This document shows positions 25,624 to 34,627 of a DNA stretch of 64,000 nt, one piece after another; position 1 is the first letter of the stretch, and every line of letters starts with the position of its first letter. The stretch covers positions 1 through 64,000 of the forward strand of contig JBDSMH010000048.1 in NCBI GenBank assembly GCA_039915945.1. Reading direction: 5' to 3'. This stretch comes from DATLFA01 sp039915945. GTDB taxonomy: Bacteria > Actinomycetota > Acidimicrobiia > Acidimicrobiales > WLNW01. Position numbers and translations under genes: made by a program. The notes under the pieces were generated by a model. That model made no database searches, was not told where the DNA came from, and was given only the letters and a program-made list of their open reading frames with translations.

Positions 25624-25949
25624 CCCGCCTGTGCGATCAGTTCGTCGTCGGAAGGAGGCTCGACACCGGGCAGGTAGTAGGTGTACAGCCCCTCGATGAT
25701 CGCTTTGATGCCCGCCGCGTCGGTGCTCTCGAGCTCGACCGTGACGACACTGCCGTTGATGTGGACGGCCTTGATGCCGCCCCGCTCGAAGAGCCGCCGG
25801 GCGAGCTCATCAGCCGGCTTGTCGTCGACCGCCTGCTCGGCGCTGGTATACCGCTCATGCCCCATACCGGTGAGCACTCGGTTGGTCTCGAAGCGCACGA
25901 CACCCGCACGCGACGAGGGCTTTTCGATGACGGTGATCGGCTGACCCAT
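25620..25949 (-). CDS. Nfu/NifU N-terminal-domain protein
   Basis: A 109-residue stand-alone Nfu N-terminal (Nfu_N) domain: VRFETNRVLTGMGHERYTSA, DDKPADELARRLFERGGIKA, HINGSVVTVELESTDAAG are near-diagnostic. The C-terminal NifU domain with CxxC, which holds the Fe-S cluster in full Nfu proteins, is absent, so it may be an accessory or regulator of Fe-S delivery. TACGAT (minus strand, 25957-25962) lies seven bases before ATG, inside the end of the upstream membrane-protein gene. Followed by an iron-dependent dioxygenase with overlapping start. Confidence 0.85.
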   Translation of the reverse strand: MGQPITVIEKPSSRAGVVRFETNRVLTGMGHERYTSAEQAVDDKPADELARRLFERGGIKAVHINGSVVTVELESTDAAGIKAIIEGLYTYYLPGVEPPSDDELIAQAG

Positions 25950-25951
25950 GC

Positions 25952-26323
25952 TCAGGATCGTACTCGCGCCGCAAGCCACGCGGCCACGGCGAGCACTGAC
26001 GAGATGATGCCGAGCACGATGTGGACCACTCGGAACGCCATGGAATGGTCGTGCGCCACGATGAGAACCGAGCGCACCGCCCACCACCCCACCGTGGCGA
26101 CCGCGAACACGGCCAACAAGGTGCGGAGGCGAACGGACTGGCGCGTCACCAACATCGCCAACATCGCGACCGCGGCGCCGATGAACACCGCGCACACGAG
26201 GAACGCGAAGGCCTTTTCGCCGCCGCCCAGCGTGTCGTCGTTGCCGATATTGCGTACACGCGTGCCCCAGACGAAAAAGGTCCACAACGCACTCGCGAGA
26301 ATCAACGCTTTCGGTCGAGTCAA
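25952..26323 (-). CDS. small four-helix membrane protein
   Basis: 123 residues with four predicted membrane helices (LILASALWTFFVWG, FLVCAVFIGAAVAMLAMLV, TLLAVFAVATVGWWAVRSVL, VHIVLGIISSVLAVAAWLAA). No charged catalytic motif; family not recognised. Its ATG overlaps the rnhB stop by four bases, so it belongs to the rpiB-rnhB operon. Confidence 0.65.
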   Translation of the reverse strand: MTRPKALILASALWTFFVWGTRVRNIGNDDTLGGGEKAFAFLVCAVFIGAAVAMLAMLVTRQSVRLRTLLAVFAVATVGWWAVRSVLIVAHDHSMAFRVVHIVLGIISSVLAVAAWLAARVRS

Positions 26324-27012
26324 AATAACGAACCTTGCCCAAAGTCAGGTTGGGCACGCGGGATGCCGGTCCATGGGATGTCGTCCATGAATGCCCAACT
26401 GCGCCGGTGAATTGACGTCGGACCCCATGCCTGCAACGCCGCCTTGTGGCGCGGGCAGGGATAGCCCTTGTTGCGCTCGAAGTCGTAGCCGGGGAATTGC
26501 GGTGCAAGGCGGCGCATGATGCGGTCCCGTGTGACCTTCGCGAGGATCGACGCGGCGGCGATGGACAGCGATGTCGCGTCGCCTTTGATGATGCGGGTCA
26601 CGTTGCCGCCGCCGACGAAATCCCAATTGCCGTCGAGCAACACATGATCGACGGGGCACTGCAATGCATCGAGCGCGCGTCGCGCCGCCAACCGTTGCGC
26701 GGCGGACATACCGATCTCGTCACATTCACGTTGCGACGCGTGTCCGACACCCCACGCGTAGGACCACGATGCGATGCGGTCGTAGAGCGCCTCGCGTTCG
26801 GCCTCGGTGAGCATCTTCGAATCGCGGATCTTGTAGACCCGTTTGTCCTTGGGCACGACCACCGCGCCGATCGTGAGTGGACCCGCCCACGAGCCGCGGC
26901 CAACCTCGTCGATGCCGACCACGATGTCGGCGCCACTGCCCCACAGTTGGCGCTCGACGGACAAGCCCGGCGACTTGGCTCGCAGCGCCGAGCGCAGCAT
27001 CGGTACGGTCAT
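26320..27012 (-). CDS. rnhB: ribonuclease HII
   Basis: 230 residues, normal length. It cleaves the RNA strand of RNA/DNA hybrids and removes single ribonucleotides misincorporated in DNA. Catalytic carboxylates appear in IVVGIDEVGRGSWAGP (Asp35, Glu36), in HVLLDGNWDF and near ILAKVTRDRIM. The C-terminal KGYPCPRHKAALQAWGP is typical. It is the second gene of rpiB-rnhB, with four-base overlaps at both ends. Confidence 0.95.
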   Translation of the reverse strand: MTVPMLRSALRAKSPGLSVERQLWGSGADIVVGIDEVGRGSWAGPLTIGAVVVPKDKRVYKIRDSKMLTEAEREALYDRIASWSYAWGVGHASQRECDEIGMSAAQRLAARRALDALQCPVDHVLLDGNWDFVGGGNVTRIIKGDATSLSIAAASILAKVTRDRIMRRLAPQFPGYDFERNKGYPCPRHKAALQAWGPTSIHRRSWAFMDDIPWTGIPRAQPDFGQGSLF

Positions 27013-27416
27013 GGCAAGCGAGCGATGTTGGCGGCTTCGGACGGATCGGGCTCGGTCGAGAAGAACGCGTCGAGCATCTCGTGAGCCACCGCTGGCGACG
27101 TGAGGCGCAATCCGATGGCCAAGACGTTGGCGTCGTTCCAGCGCCGGGCGCCCGCCGCCGTCTCACCGTCGGTACACAGCGCGGCCCGCACCCCCGGCAC
27201 CTTGTTGGCGGCGATCGCGACGCCGGTACCGGTCCAGCAGCACACCACGCCGCGGTCCGCGACTCCCGACGCCACCGCCTCGCCGACGGATCGGCCGACG
27301 TCGGGCCACGGCTGATCGACGCCGGCGACCACGACCTCGTGCCCCGCCTCACGCAGTAGCCGAACCAGCCGATCGGTCAGGTCGGTTGTCTCGTCGGTAC
27401 CGAAAGCGACCTTCAC
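27009..27416 (-). CDS. rpiB: RpiB/LacAB-family sugar-phosphate isomerase
   Basis: 135 residues. RpiB interconverts ribose 5-phosphate and ribulose 5-phosphate in the pentose phosphate pathway. Family signatures: N-terminal MKVAFGTDETTDL, the active-site VVCCWTGTGVAIAANKVPGVRAAL with the nucleophile Cys, and RRWNDANVLAIGLRL. Some differences (TDETTD where others have SDHAG) suggest a divergent subgroup, so allose or galactose phosphates are possible. GTG 27416 has TAGCCT seven bases upstream (minus strand, 27424-27429), the promoter of this operon. Confidence 0.85.
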   Translation of the reverse strand: MKVAFGTDETTDLTDRLVRLLREAGHEVVVAGVDQPWPDVGRSVGEAVASGVADRGVVCCWTGTGVAIAANKVPGVRAALCTDGETAAGARRWNDANVLAIGLRLTSPAVAHEMLDAFFSTEPDPSEAANIARLP

Positions 27417-27530
27417 GACCGTGAGGCTAATGACTCACCTACGGGTCAATCGTTCGCCCAGGTCGCGAATCACTCAATCCAGGTCGGCAGCTTCCGATTG
27501 ATGACACAGTGAGGACCGCCAGGAGGCAAG

Positions 27531-29393
27531 ATGTCGGCCAACCGAGGCCTATTTGGACGAAACCGGGTTCCGAGTCAGGACCACACTCCTGACCCCGACA
27601 GCGGCAAGTCCAGCAAACAACGCAAGCGCGAGGAGGCGGCCGAGCAATCGTTCGCACTCCTCGGCGAAGTCGCGGCCGGTTACTACGGCGGTGACCCGAG
27701 CGCGAACCCTGAGATGCTCGCGCTGCCACCGGCCCCACCGCCCTACGTTCCCGAACCCCTCGACCACCCGCACCTCGGCTTCATTCCGATCGAGTTGCCC
27801 GGCGGCGCGCTCCTCCCGTCGGAAGACGACTACGAGGACGAAACCGCCTCTGCCGAAGACGACGACGAACCCGGCACCTCGCGCCGGTTCCGCCGAGGTT
27901 CGCGTCGCCGCCGCCGCAAGGCACGGCTCGAGGCCGAAGCCGCGGCAGAGGCCGCCGGCAAGGCTCGCTTCGACGCGATCGCGACGTCGCCCATGTTCGA
28001 ACTCACTGCGGGCACGCCCGACTACTCGAGCTACACCGACAGCACATCCTTCGCGGTCGACGATGACGAAGCATTCTCGCCGCCCGACGAGATCGCGCCG
28101 GTCGAGTTCGAATGGTCGGCCGACCTCGACCACTTTGCCGATGACGAGATCGCGCAAGAGCCCGAACCCGAGTTCGTCGCCGAGCCCGTCGCCGAGCCAG
28201 TTGCGTATGAACCGTTCGTGTTCGACGCGCCGGCCCCAGTAGCCGAACCGGAAACCGAACCCGAACCGGCCAACGACAGCGCGTTCGCACCGAGCGTCTT
28301 CGCGCAGACGCCGTTCTCCGAACCCACCGCTCCCACGCTCGTCGCGCAGGACACCACGTCGGATTCAGTGCAGTTGCTGGACCGCCGTGAAGGCTCTACC
28401 CGCCCCATCACCGTCGTCACGCCGAAGAGCGAACGCGTCGAGCGTCTCGGCCGCGGTCTCGAGCTGGTGTTCGAAACTCCCCATCTCTGGACGCTGTCGT
28501 CACGCGTGATCGGTCAGATCGTGCCCGACGCAAACGCACAGTTGCTCACGACCCTCGAAGATGGTTCGTTGGAGGAGTCACTCACTGCCGGTCCCAACGT
28601 CAGTCATTCCGGCTGCACCGTGCCGGATCGCGAAATGTGCCCCGCCATGCGCCTCGACCGCGTGATGCGCTTCGAGAGCTCAGAGTTCCTCGACGCCTGC
28701 CCGTTCCTCGCGATCCGCGAAGGCGAACCGGTGTCGGCCGTATGTGTTCCGTTCCGTTCGCAGCGGACACTGACCGGTGTGCTCCACACCACGGCATCTG
28801 TCGATGCGCCGACCACCAACGCACAAGCCGACGAGTTGACGGTCACCCTTGCGCTCATCGGAAAGCGCAACAGCGAGATCTCCGGTATCCCCTCGGAAGA
28901 GTCGGGAGCCGAGATTCTCGAAGCGACCATCGAAGACCTCGTGCAACGCTCGGTTCCATTCGCAGTGGCGCTCGTGCACCTCGACAACTTCCGTCTCTAC
29001 AACCGTGCCCATGGGCTCGAGATCGGCGACGCCGCGGTCCAGCGCTTCGATCAAATCGCCCGCCGTGTGGTGCGACCGGAAGACCTCGTAGCCGGCGACG
29101 GTGGCGACGAGTTCTTCATGGTGTTCCCGCAGACGACGGCCAAGGGTGCCGCGGTGGTGTGTGATCGCATCCGCAGTGAACTCGCAGCGTCGTTCGTGGA
29201 CCACGGTGTCCCTCGCTTCACGGTTAGCATTGGCGTCGCCGACACCGATGACGGCGCGACGTTCGACGAACTGCTCGCGGTCATCGAACGCGCCGTTGTG
29301 CACGCGGAAGCCGCGGGACACGATCTCGTGGTCTCCACGAAGATCATCGCGGCGCGCCAGGACGACAGCATCCAAGACCTCACCGCTCGCTGA
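27531..29393 (+). CDS. diguanylate cyclase (GGDEF) with acidic N-terminus and Cys-containing sensor
   Basis: 620 residues making cyclic di-GMP from GTP. Residues about 1-290 are acidic, Pro/Glu-rich and low complexity, with a basic patch RRFRRGSRRRRRKARLEAEA near residue 125. Residues about 300-450 look like a GAF-type sensor with conserved-looking cysteines (Cys362, Cys370, Cys390). Residues about 450-620 are the GGDEF domain, with GGDEF at 524-528 intact and an I-site RPED just before it, so product inhibition is expected. No membrane helix seen. ATG follows AGGAGG. Cytoplasmic sensing of redox or metal is my inference. Confidence 0.92.
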   Translation: MSANRGLFGRNRVPSQDHTPDPDSGKSSKQRKREEAAEQSFALLGEVAAGYYGGDPSANPEMLALPPAPPPYVPEPLDHPHLGFIPIELPGGALLPSEDDYEDETASAEDDDEPGTSRRFRRGSRRRRRKARLEAEAAAEAAGKARFDAIATSPMFELTAGTPDYSSYTDSTSFAVDDDEAFSPPDEIAPVEFEWSADLDHFADDEIAQEPEPEFVAEPVAEPVAYEPFVFDAPAPVAEPETEPEPANDSAFAPSVFAQTPFSEPTAPTLVAQDTTSDSVQLLDRREGSTRPITVVTPKSERVERLGRGLELVFETPHLWTLSSRVIGQIVPDANAQLLTTLEDGSLEESLTAGPNVSHSGCTVPDREMCPAMRLDRVMRFESSEFLDACPFLAIREGEPVSAVCVPFRSQRTLTGVLHTTASVDAPTTNAQADELTVTLALIGKRNSEISGIPSEESGAEILEATIEDLVQRSVPFAVALVHLDNFRLYNRAHGLEIGDAAVQRFDQIARRVVRPEDLVAGDGGDEFFMVFPQTTAKGAAVVCDRIRSELAASFVDHGVPRFTVSIGVADTDDGATFDELLAVIERAVVHAEAAGHDLVVSTKIIAARQDDSIQDLTAR

Positions 29394-29441
29394 GCGGCTC
29401 TTCAGAGCGGGGCCACAGAGCGGGGCCCTAGTATCCGCGCC

Positions 29442-30515
29442 ATGCGCGCGGGTGTCTTCGTCGGAGTCGATCAACCACTGTCGGTCGAGGAGGTCACGCC
29501 GTTACCGCCCGGCCCCCACGACGTGGTGGTCGAGATCACCGCGAGCGGTGTGTGCCACACCGAGGTTGCGGTGATGGGCGGCCACTTGCCGTGGACCACG
29601 CCGTCGATCCTCGGTCACGAGGTCACCGGGCGCGTGCTCGAGATCGGCTCCGCGGTGAGCCGGGTGCGCGTCGGTGATCGCGTGGTGGGTTCGGGCCTGC
29701 CGGCGTGTTCGAATTGTTTCTACTGCGTGCGCGGCCAGTCACACCTCTGTGAAGACACGTTCTTGACCAGCGCGCCGCGCGCTCGACGCGCCGACGGACA
29801 CGCCCTGACCGCGTTCGCGTCGCTCGGTGGATTCGCCGACATGATGACCTCGCCCGAGGGATCGTTGGTACCGGTGCACACCGATCTACCCGACGAGCAG
29901 TTGGCACTGATCGGTTGCGCGGTCACGACCGGGGTCGGCTCCGCACTCAACACCGCGGCGGTTGCCCCAGGCGCTACGGTGACGGTCGTGGGCTGCGGCG
30001 GCGTCGGTCAATGTGTCGTGCAGGGTGCACGCATCGCCGGCGCATCGCGCATCTTCGCGGTCGATCCGGTGTTGATGAAGCGTCAAGCCGCAGCGCAACA
30101 GGGCGCGACCGATCTCATCGACCCGGCCGCCGGAGATCCCGTCGAACAGATCCGCGAGCGCACCGAAGGGCGCGGCACCGACTACTCGTTCGAGGTCGTC
30201 GGTACGCCCGAGACGATCACGACTGCGTACAACTGCGCGCGCCGCGGCGGCATCGTGACCATCGTCGGTATGCCGTCGATCCATTCCACGGTCAGCTTCC
30301 CGGGCCTCGGGCTCTTCCTCGACGCCAAAGAGATCAGGGTGTCCAACATGGGCTCGTCGCAGATCCGACGCGACTTTCCCCGTCTTGTCGCGTTGGCCGA
30401 GTCGGGCCGCTTGGATCTCGCGTCGATGGTGTCACGGCGCATCCGCCTCGACGACGTCAACGATGCATTGCGCGAGATGGAACACGGCGAGATCATCCGC
30501 AGCGTGATCGTCTAG
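29442..30515 (+). CDS. zinc-dependent alcohol dehydrogenase (MDR family)
   Basis: 357-residue class III-like medium-chain dehydrogenase. Catalytic zinc ligands Cys38 (GVCHTE) and His59-Glu60 (LGHE), structural zinc Cys89, Cys92, Cys95 and Cys103, and the NAD loop VVGCGGVGQCVVQG are all present. Size and motifs match actinobacterial S-(hydroxymethyl)mycothiol or long-chain alcohol dehydrogenases; mycothiol is probably made here, but the substrate is not decided. TAGTAT (29429-29434) sits seven bases before ATG. Ends seven bases from the convergent DUF2207 gene. Confidence 0.9.
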   Translation: MRAGVFVGVDQPLSVEEVTPLPPGPHDVVVEITASGVCHTEVAVMGGHLPWTTPSILGHEVTGRVLEIGSAVSRVRVGDRVVGSGLPACSNCFYCVRGQSHLCEDTFLTSAPRARRADGHALTAFASLGGFADMMTSPEGSLVPVHTDLPDEQLALIGCAVTTGVGSALNTAAVAPGATVTVVGCGGVGQCVVQGARIAGASRIFAVDPVLMKRQAAAQQGATDLIDPAAGDPVEQIRERTEGRGTDYSFEVVGTPETITTAYNCARRGGIVTIVGMPSIHSTVSFPGLGLFLDAKEIRVSNMGSSQIRRDFPRLVALAESGRLDLASMVSRRIRLDDVNDALREMEHGEIIRSVIV

Positions 30516-30522
30516 CGACCGC

Positions 30523-32409
30523 TCACCAAGAACCGCCGCCGCCGCCCCCTCCGCCACCGCCGGAGAATCCGCCGCCGCCCATACCGCCACCGCCGGACGA
30601 CGCGGGCGTCGACGACAACAACGTGCCGGCGCTGGAGCTGAACGATTGGATCGAATGGCTGAACGAGCTGAACACGAACGGGTAGGTGCCGATGTACCAC
30701 GCGCTGGTGTCGGGCTGATAGCCGAGTGACTCGAAGGTACGGGCCCATTTCTCGGTGACGCCGAACACGATCGCGTACGGCAGGTACTCGGTGAACAGGT
30801 TCTGCCGCTCGGCGAATTGCGCTCGGTGCTTCTCCGAGTTTTCGATGAAGTCCTTGAACCCGAGCGCTCGGCGATACGCACCGGTACCCCGGGCGGTGCG
30901 CCGCGGCATGAATCGCGCGCCGATGGCGAGCATCAGACCGGCAATTGCCAGCGGTGCGGCCACAAGCGCAATATGCGTCGCGACGATGGCGGCGATGAGC
31001 AACGCCACACCGATGGCAAGACCGAAGAACCCGATGGCGGTCCACTTTTGCCGCACTTGATCGGGGCGGCGGGCGAAGAAGCCGCGTCCGACCGCATCGA
31101 CATAGAGCGCTTCTTTGATCTCGCGCATGTCGGCCGCGAACTTGTTCTTCAGCTGGGCCATCTCGACGGACGGTCCCGTCTCGAACAGATGCTGTAGCAA
31201 CAACTGCTCATAGGGCATCAGCGAATCGTTCTTGGCCAACCGCACCAAACGGTGGTCCTTGACCTTGCCGCGGTCGTTGGTGACTTCCTCGATGCGAAGG
31301 TAGCCGCGCACCGCCAGATCGACGATCGTCGCCGAGACGTCGAGGTTGTCGGCCGACTCATCGACCAACACGCCGAGTTGCGCGGGCCGGATGCCATCGG
31401 GCGGCACGAACTCGACCGGTGTGGGGACGTGCTCGAACAAGCCCACGCGCTCGGTGTTCTCCTCCGCGCCTTCGGAGAATGCGATGTCGGTGACCGTACC
31501 GATGGATCGGCGGTCGCGGCCCACGCGAAACACCAGCAATGCCACGCCCCCGATTGCGATGATCGCGACCGCGGCCGCACCCACGACGGTCGCCAGCGTC
31601 ACGTCGAAGGCTCTCTCGATCGACCACTTCTCACCGATGTACTTGACCGGCTCGACATCGGGCCCGTTGGCGTCAGGGATGGTGGCCGCGATCGTGACGC
31701 CTTGGAACGCCCCGAGGCCCGCCTCGCTGAACTTGGCGACGCCGTTGTCAATCGTGGCCGGGCAGGTATCCGTCGAGCCAGTGCCGCCGCTGAAGCACGC
31801 CACCTGCGTGATGGCTCCGGTCTCGGCCGTCACATCGACGCGCACAACATCGATCGGTATGTCCCATCCGGTACCGACGATGTTCCAGTAGAGCTCGTCG
31901 TCACCCGACATGGCATTGACTGCACCCTTTTGCACGTAGTGAATCGTGTAGGTGTGCCGCCCGGTGACCGTTATGTCTTTGTCGCCGATGCGAGCGCGCT
32001 TCAACTGAAGGTCGGCGTTGAAGCTCGACTTGACCGACTCGAGCGCGTACTTGTCGGGCGCATCAGAGCTGACCGAGATCACGTCGAGCGGATACTTGCG
32101 CCACCACTCGACATCGCGCCGCACCGACGCGGCGCGCGGATCTGGATCATCGGCAGGCTCATAACCCTGCGCGGTGACGAACTCTCGCAAGATGCCGTGC
32201 CGGGAAAAGAACCCGAAGTCGTAGTCGATCGTCTCGGTGACGTCGATCGTGCCGTTGGCCAATACGACGACTTGCACGTCGTAGGTGCGGATGCGCTCGC
32301 CCTGTGTTTGTGCCGACGCCGCGTGGGCCGGTGCCACCATCACGAGAGCGAAAATGAACGATGCCACCACGAGTAGGCGGAATCGACTCGAGCCAGACGC
32401 GACAGTCAT
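30523..32409 (-). CDS. DUF2207 membrane protein with Gly-rich tail
   Basis: 628 residues. A signal peptide (LLVVASFIFALVMVAPAHAASA) is followed by the DUF2207 extracytoplasmic domain (YDVQVVVLANGTIDVTETIDYDFGF), a membrane helix near residue 265-290, a cytoplasmic region (PTPVEFVPPDGIRPAQLGVL), two further helices around 455-500, and an end with more than ten Gly in a run. The tail GGGGMGGGGFSGGGGGGGGG is typical of this family. Such proteins often pair with LemA, here encoded 22 kb away. Role unknown. TACACA lies six bases before ATG. Confidence 0.88.
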   Translation of the reverse strand: MTVASGSSRFRLLVVASFIFALVMVAPAHAASAQTQGERIRTYDVQVVVLANGTIDVTETIDYDFGFFSRHGILREFVTAQGYEPADDPDPRAASVRRDVEWWRKYPLDVISVSSDAPDKYALESVKSSFNADLQLKRARIGDKDITVTGRHTYTIHYVQKGAVNAMSGDDELYWNIVGTGWDIPIDVVRVDVTAETGAITQVACFSGGTGSTDTCPATIDNGVAKFSEAGLGAFQGVTIAATIPDANGPDVEPVKYIGEKWSIERAFDVTLATVVGAAAVAIIAIGGVALLVFRVGRDRRSIGTVTDIAFSEGAEENTERVGLFEHVPTPVEFVPPDGIRPAQLGVLVDESADNLDVSATIVDLAVRGYLRIEEVTNDRGKVKDHRLVRLAKNDSLMPYEQLLLQHLFETGPSVEMAQLKNKFAADMREIKEALYVDAVGRGFFARRPDQVRQKWTAIGFFGLAIGVALLIAAIVATHIALVAAPLAIAGLMLAIGARFMPRRTARGTGAYRRALGFKDFIENSEKHRAQFAERQNLFTEYLPYAIVFGVTEKWARTFESLGYQPDTSAWYIGTYPFVFSSFSHSIQSFSSSAGTLLSSTPASSGGGGMGGGGFSGGGGGGGGGGSW

Positions 32410-32421
32410 GGCTGCTGTGTA

Positions 32422-33564
32422 TCACGCCCGCGGTAGGCCGAGCACGCGTTGCGCAACGATGTTGCGTTGAATTTGCTGGGTGCCACCGAAGATCGACTGT
32501 GCCCGCGACCACACATAGCCGGGAAACGCCGCGACATCGTCGAGGACCGCTTCGGCGGCGAGCACGTCGAGCACGACATGTCCGAGTAGTTGATCCGCGT
32601 TGGTCATGAGGAGCTTGTCGATGGAGCCCTCGGGTCCCGGCGCGTGGCCGACGAGTCGCGCTCCGGTGCTGCGCTGCACATGCAGCTTGAGTGTCTGCAA
32701 TTCGACCCACGCGCCGGCGAGAGCCTCTCGTTGCGACGCCGACACTGTGAGCTCACCCGAACGAACTCGGCCCTCGAGCATCGTCAGCGTGCGTTCGAGC
32801 CGAGCGGTCCATCCCATATCTGCCGGGCCCCGCTCGAAGCCGAGCAATTGCATGGCAATCGTCCAACCTTGGCCTGGCTGCCCGAGCATGTTGGCGGCGG
32901 GCACCGACGCATCGGTGAAGAAGACCTCGGCGAATTCGCTCGACCCGTACGACGTGATGATCGGCCGGACTTCGATACCCGGCGTATCCATCGGCACCAT
33001 GAGCATCGAAATTCCGCGGTGGTCCGGTACGTCGAACTCGGTGCGCAGCAACAACAGACACCATTGCGCCCAGATGGCCTCGCTCGTCCAGATCTTCTGA
33101 CCTTCGATTCGGTAGACGTCGGGCGCGCCGGCCTCGGTGACACGTACGCCGCGCGTTCGTAGCGACGCCAGATCAGAGCCGGCGTTGGGTTCGCTGAACC
33201 CTTGACACCACAACACCTCGCTCGAGAGCAACCCAGGGAGTTGAGTGCGCTTTTGTTCTTCGCTACCGAACAGTCTGATGGCGTTGGTGATGTGGTTGAT
33301 CGCCGGCACCGACGGCAGGCCGGCCAAACCGAGCTCGTCGTTGAGGATCGCGTCGTAGATGATCGAACGGCCTTGCCCGCCGTATTCGACCGGGAACGAC
33401 AGGCCGAGCCAACCACCCTCGGCCAGCGCCCGATGCCACCGATGGTTGTAGGCCATGCGCTCGTCGGCATCGCGCGGAGGCGCATCGGTGGGCGCGTGTT
33501 CGCTGAGCCACGCGCGCAGCTGCGTACGGAACTGCCCCTCGTCGTCGTTGTCGCGATAGTCCAT
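32422..33564 (-). CDS. acyl-CoA dehydrogenase (large subunit-like)
   Basis: FAD flavoprotein of 380 residues oxidising acyl-CoAs to enoyl-CoAs. Conserved segments: CQGFSEPNAGSDLASLRTRG, IEGQKIWTSEAIWAQWCLLL, IFGGTQQIQRNIVAQRVLGL at the end, which holds the usual C-terminal FAD/substrate region. The upstream gene ends in TGATG with this gene's ATG, and encodes a second, shorter acyl-CoA dehydrogenase. Such pairs form alpha2beta2 enzymes in actinobacterial sterol side-chain catabolism (FadE28-FadE29 type), which I infer here. Confidence 0.92.
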   Translation of the reverse strand: MDYRDNDDEGQFRTQLRAWLSEHAPTDAPPRDADERMAYNHRWHRALAEGGWLGLSFPVEYGGQGRSIIYDAILNDELGLAGLPSVPAINHITNAIRLFGSEEQKRTQLPGLLSSEVLWCQGFSEPNAGSDLASLRTRGVRVTEAGAPDVYRIEGQKIWTSEAIWAQWCLLLLRTEFDVPDHRGISMLMVPMDTPGIEVRPIITSYGSSEFAEVFFTDASVPAANMLGQPGQGWTIAMQLLGFERGPADMGWTARLERTLTMLEGRVRSGELTVSASQREALAGAWVELQTLKLHVQRSTGARLVGHAPGPEGSIDKLLMTNADQLLGHVVLDVLAAEAVLDDVAAFPGYVWSRAQSIFGGTQQIQRNIVAQRVLGLPRA

Positions 33565-34613
33565 CAGCGCGCCACCTCTGCCCGTGCCTCGCCGAGGCGA
33601 GCATCCGCGATCGCCTGTAGGTGCGTTCCCTCGTCACCGAAGCTGACCGCGAGGAAGAGCGCGCGACGCACGCGCACGTGGGCAAGGTGCTCCCACGTGA
33701 TCGCGATGCCGCCGTGCAACTGGACACTGATCTCGACGACCTGGCGCGCCGCCCGCGAGCAGTACGTCTTTGCCTGCCGCGCCGCCAGCCGCGCGTCGAT
33801 CGACGGCAGCGCGTCGACGGCCCACGCAGCGTGCCACATCGACGAGCGCGACCCTTCGAGCAGTACTGCGGCGTCGGCCGCCAGATGTTGCACCGCTTGG
33901 AACGTGCCCACTGCCGTACCGAACTGCACTCGGTCACGGACATAGCTCACGGCCGAATCGAGCGCACCCTGCATCACGCCCACGAGGTCGGCGGCGATGA
34001 CCGTGTACGCCAACGCGTCGAAGCGGGCTCGATCGTCGATCGTCAACGCGACGTCGCCGAGTGGCGACGCGCCGGCGCTGCTGCGCGCGTCGATGGAACG
34101 CACGACACGCGTCCGATCGAGCCCCGGCAACGCGTCACCGACGATTTCGCAGCGACACAGGCGGCCGGCGTCGTCGAGCAGCAACGCGTGCGTCGCATGC
34201 GCGCAGTCCCACGCGACCGCCGGTTCGCCGACGCGGGCGAGACCGCGGAGATTCTCGGACAACGCCAACGCGATGCGCGTCGACCCGCCGGCCACTTCGC
34301 TGACGAGGTCACCGAGGCCCGCGAGCGCCAGCAACTCGGGCGCGAGAACCGCCTGCGCGACGAAGGGCACTGGGCACAGCGACACCGCCAACTGCTCGGC
34401 GACCAGCGCTACATCGAGCGCGGCGGCGCCGGCGCCGCCGATGCGCTCGGGCACCTGCATCGCCAGAAAGCCGGTGTCGCGCAACGCCGTCCATACGCCG
34501 TCATCGGACTGCGCACCGTCGTCGCTCGGCGCGACCACCAGTGCGTGGTCGGTCGCCAGTCGCGCCGCGGTCTCTCGCACCAGCGCGTGTTCGTCGTTGA
34601 GCCGTACGTCCAT
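33564..34613 (-). CDS. acyl-CoA dehydrogenase (small subunit-like)
   Basis: 349 residues, shorter than the usual 380. N-terminal domain is degenerate (MDVRLNDEHALVRETAARLA), the middle beta-domain lacks the clear substrate motif, while the C-terminal domain retains DRVQFGTAVGTFQAVQHLAA and QLHGGIAITWEH. Its TGA overlaps the ATG of the downstream acyl-CoA dehydrogenase by one base. I infer a non-identical subunit of a heteromeric enzyme. The start is ATG 34613; a longer frame upstream overlaps the previous gene. Confidence 0.88.
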   Translation of the reverse strand: MDVRLNDEHALVRETAARLATDHALVVAPSDDGAQSDDGVWTALRDTGFLAMQVPERIGGAGAAALDVALVAEQLAVSLCPVPFVAQAVLAPELLALAGLGDLVSEVAGGSTRIALALSENLRGLARVGEPAVAWDCAHATHALLLDDAGRLCRCEIVGDALPGLDRTRVVRSIDARSSAGASPLGDVALTIDDRARFDALAYTVIAADLVGVMQGALDSAVSYVRDRVQFGTAVGTFQAVQHLAADAAVLLEGSRSSMWHAAWAVDALPSIDARLAARQAKTYCSRAARQVVEISVQLHGGIAITWEHLAHVRVRRALFLAVSFGDEGTHLQAIADARLGEARAEVAR

Positions 34614-34627
34614 GTGTCGGTGCTGCC

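Noticed and set aside
31252..32376. Plus-strand open frame opposite the DUF2207 gene
   Set aside because: DUF2207 has a signal peptide, helices and Gly-rich tail; the opposite frame is a shadow.
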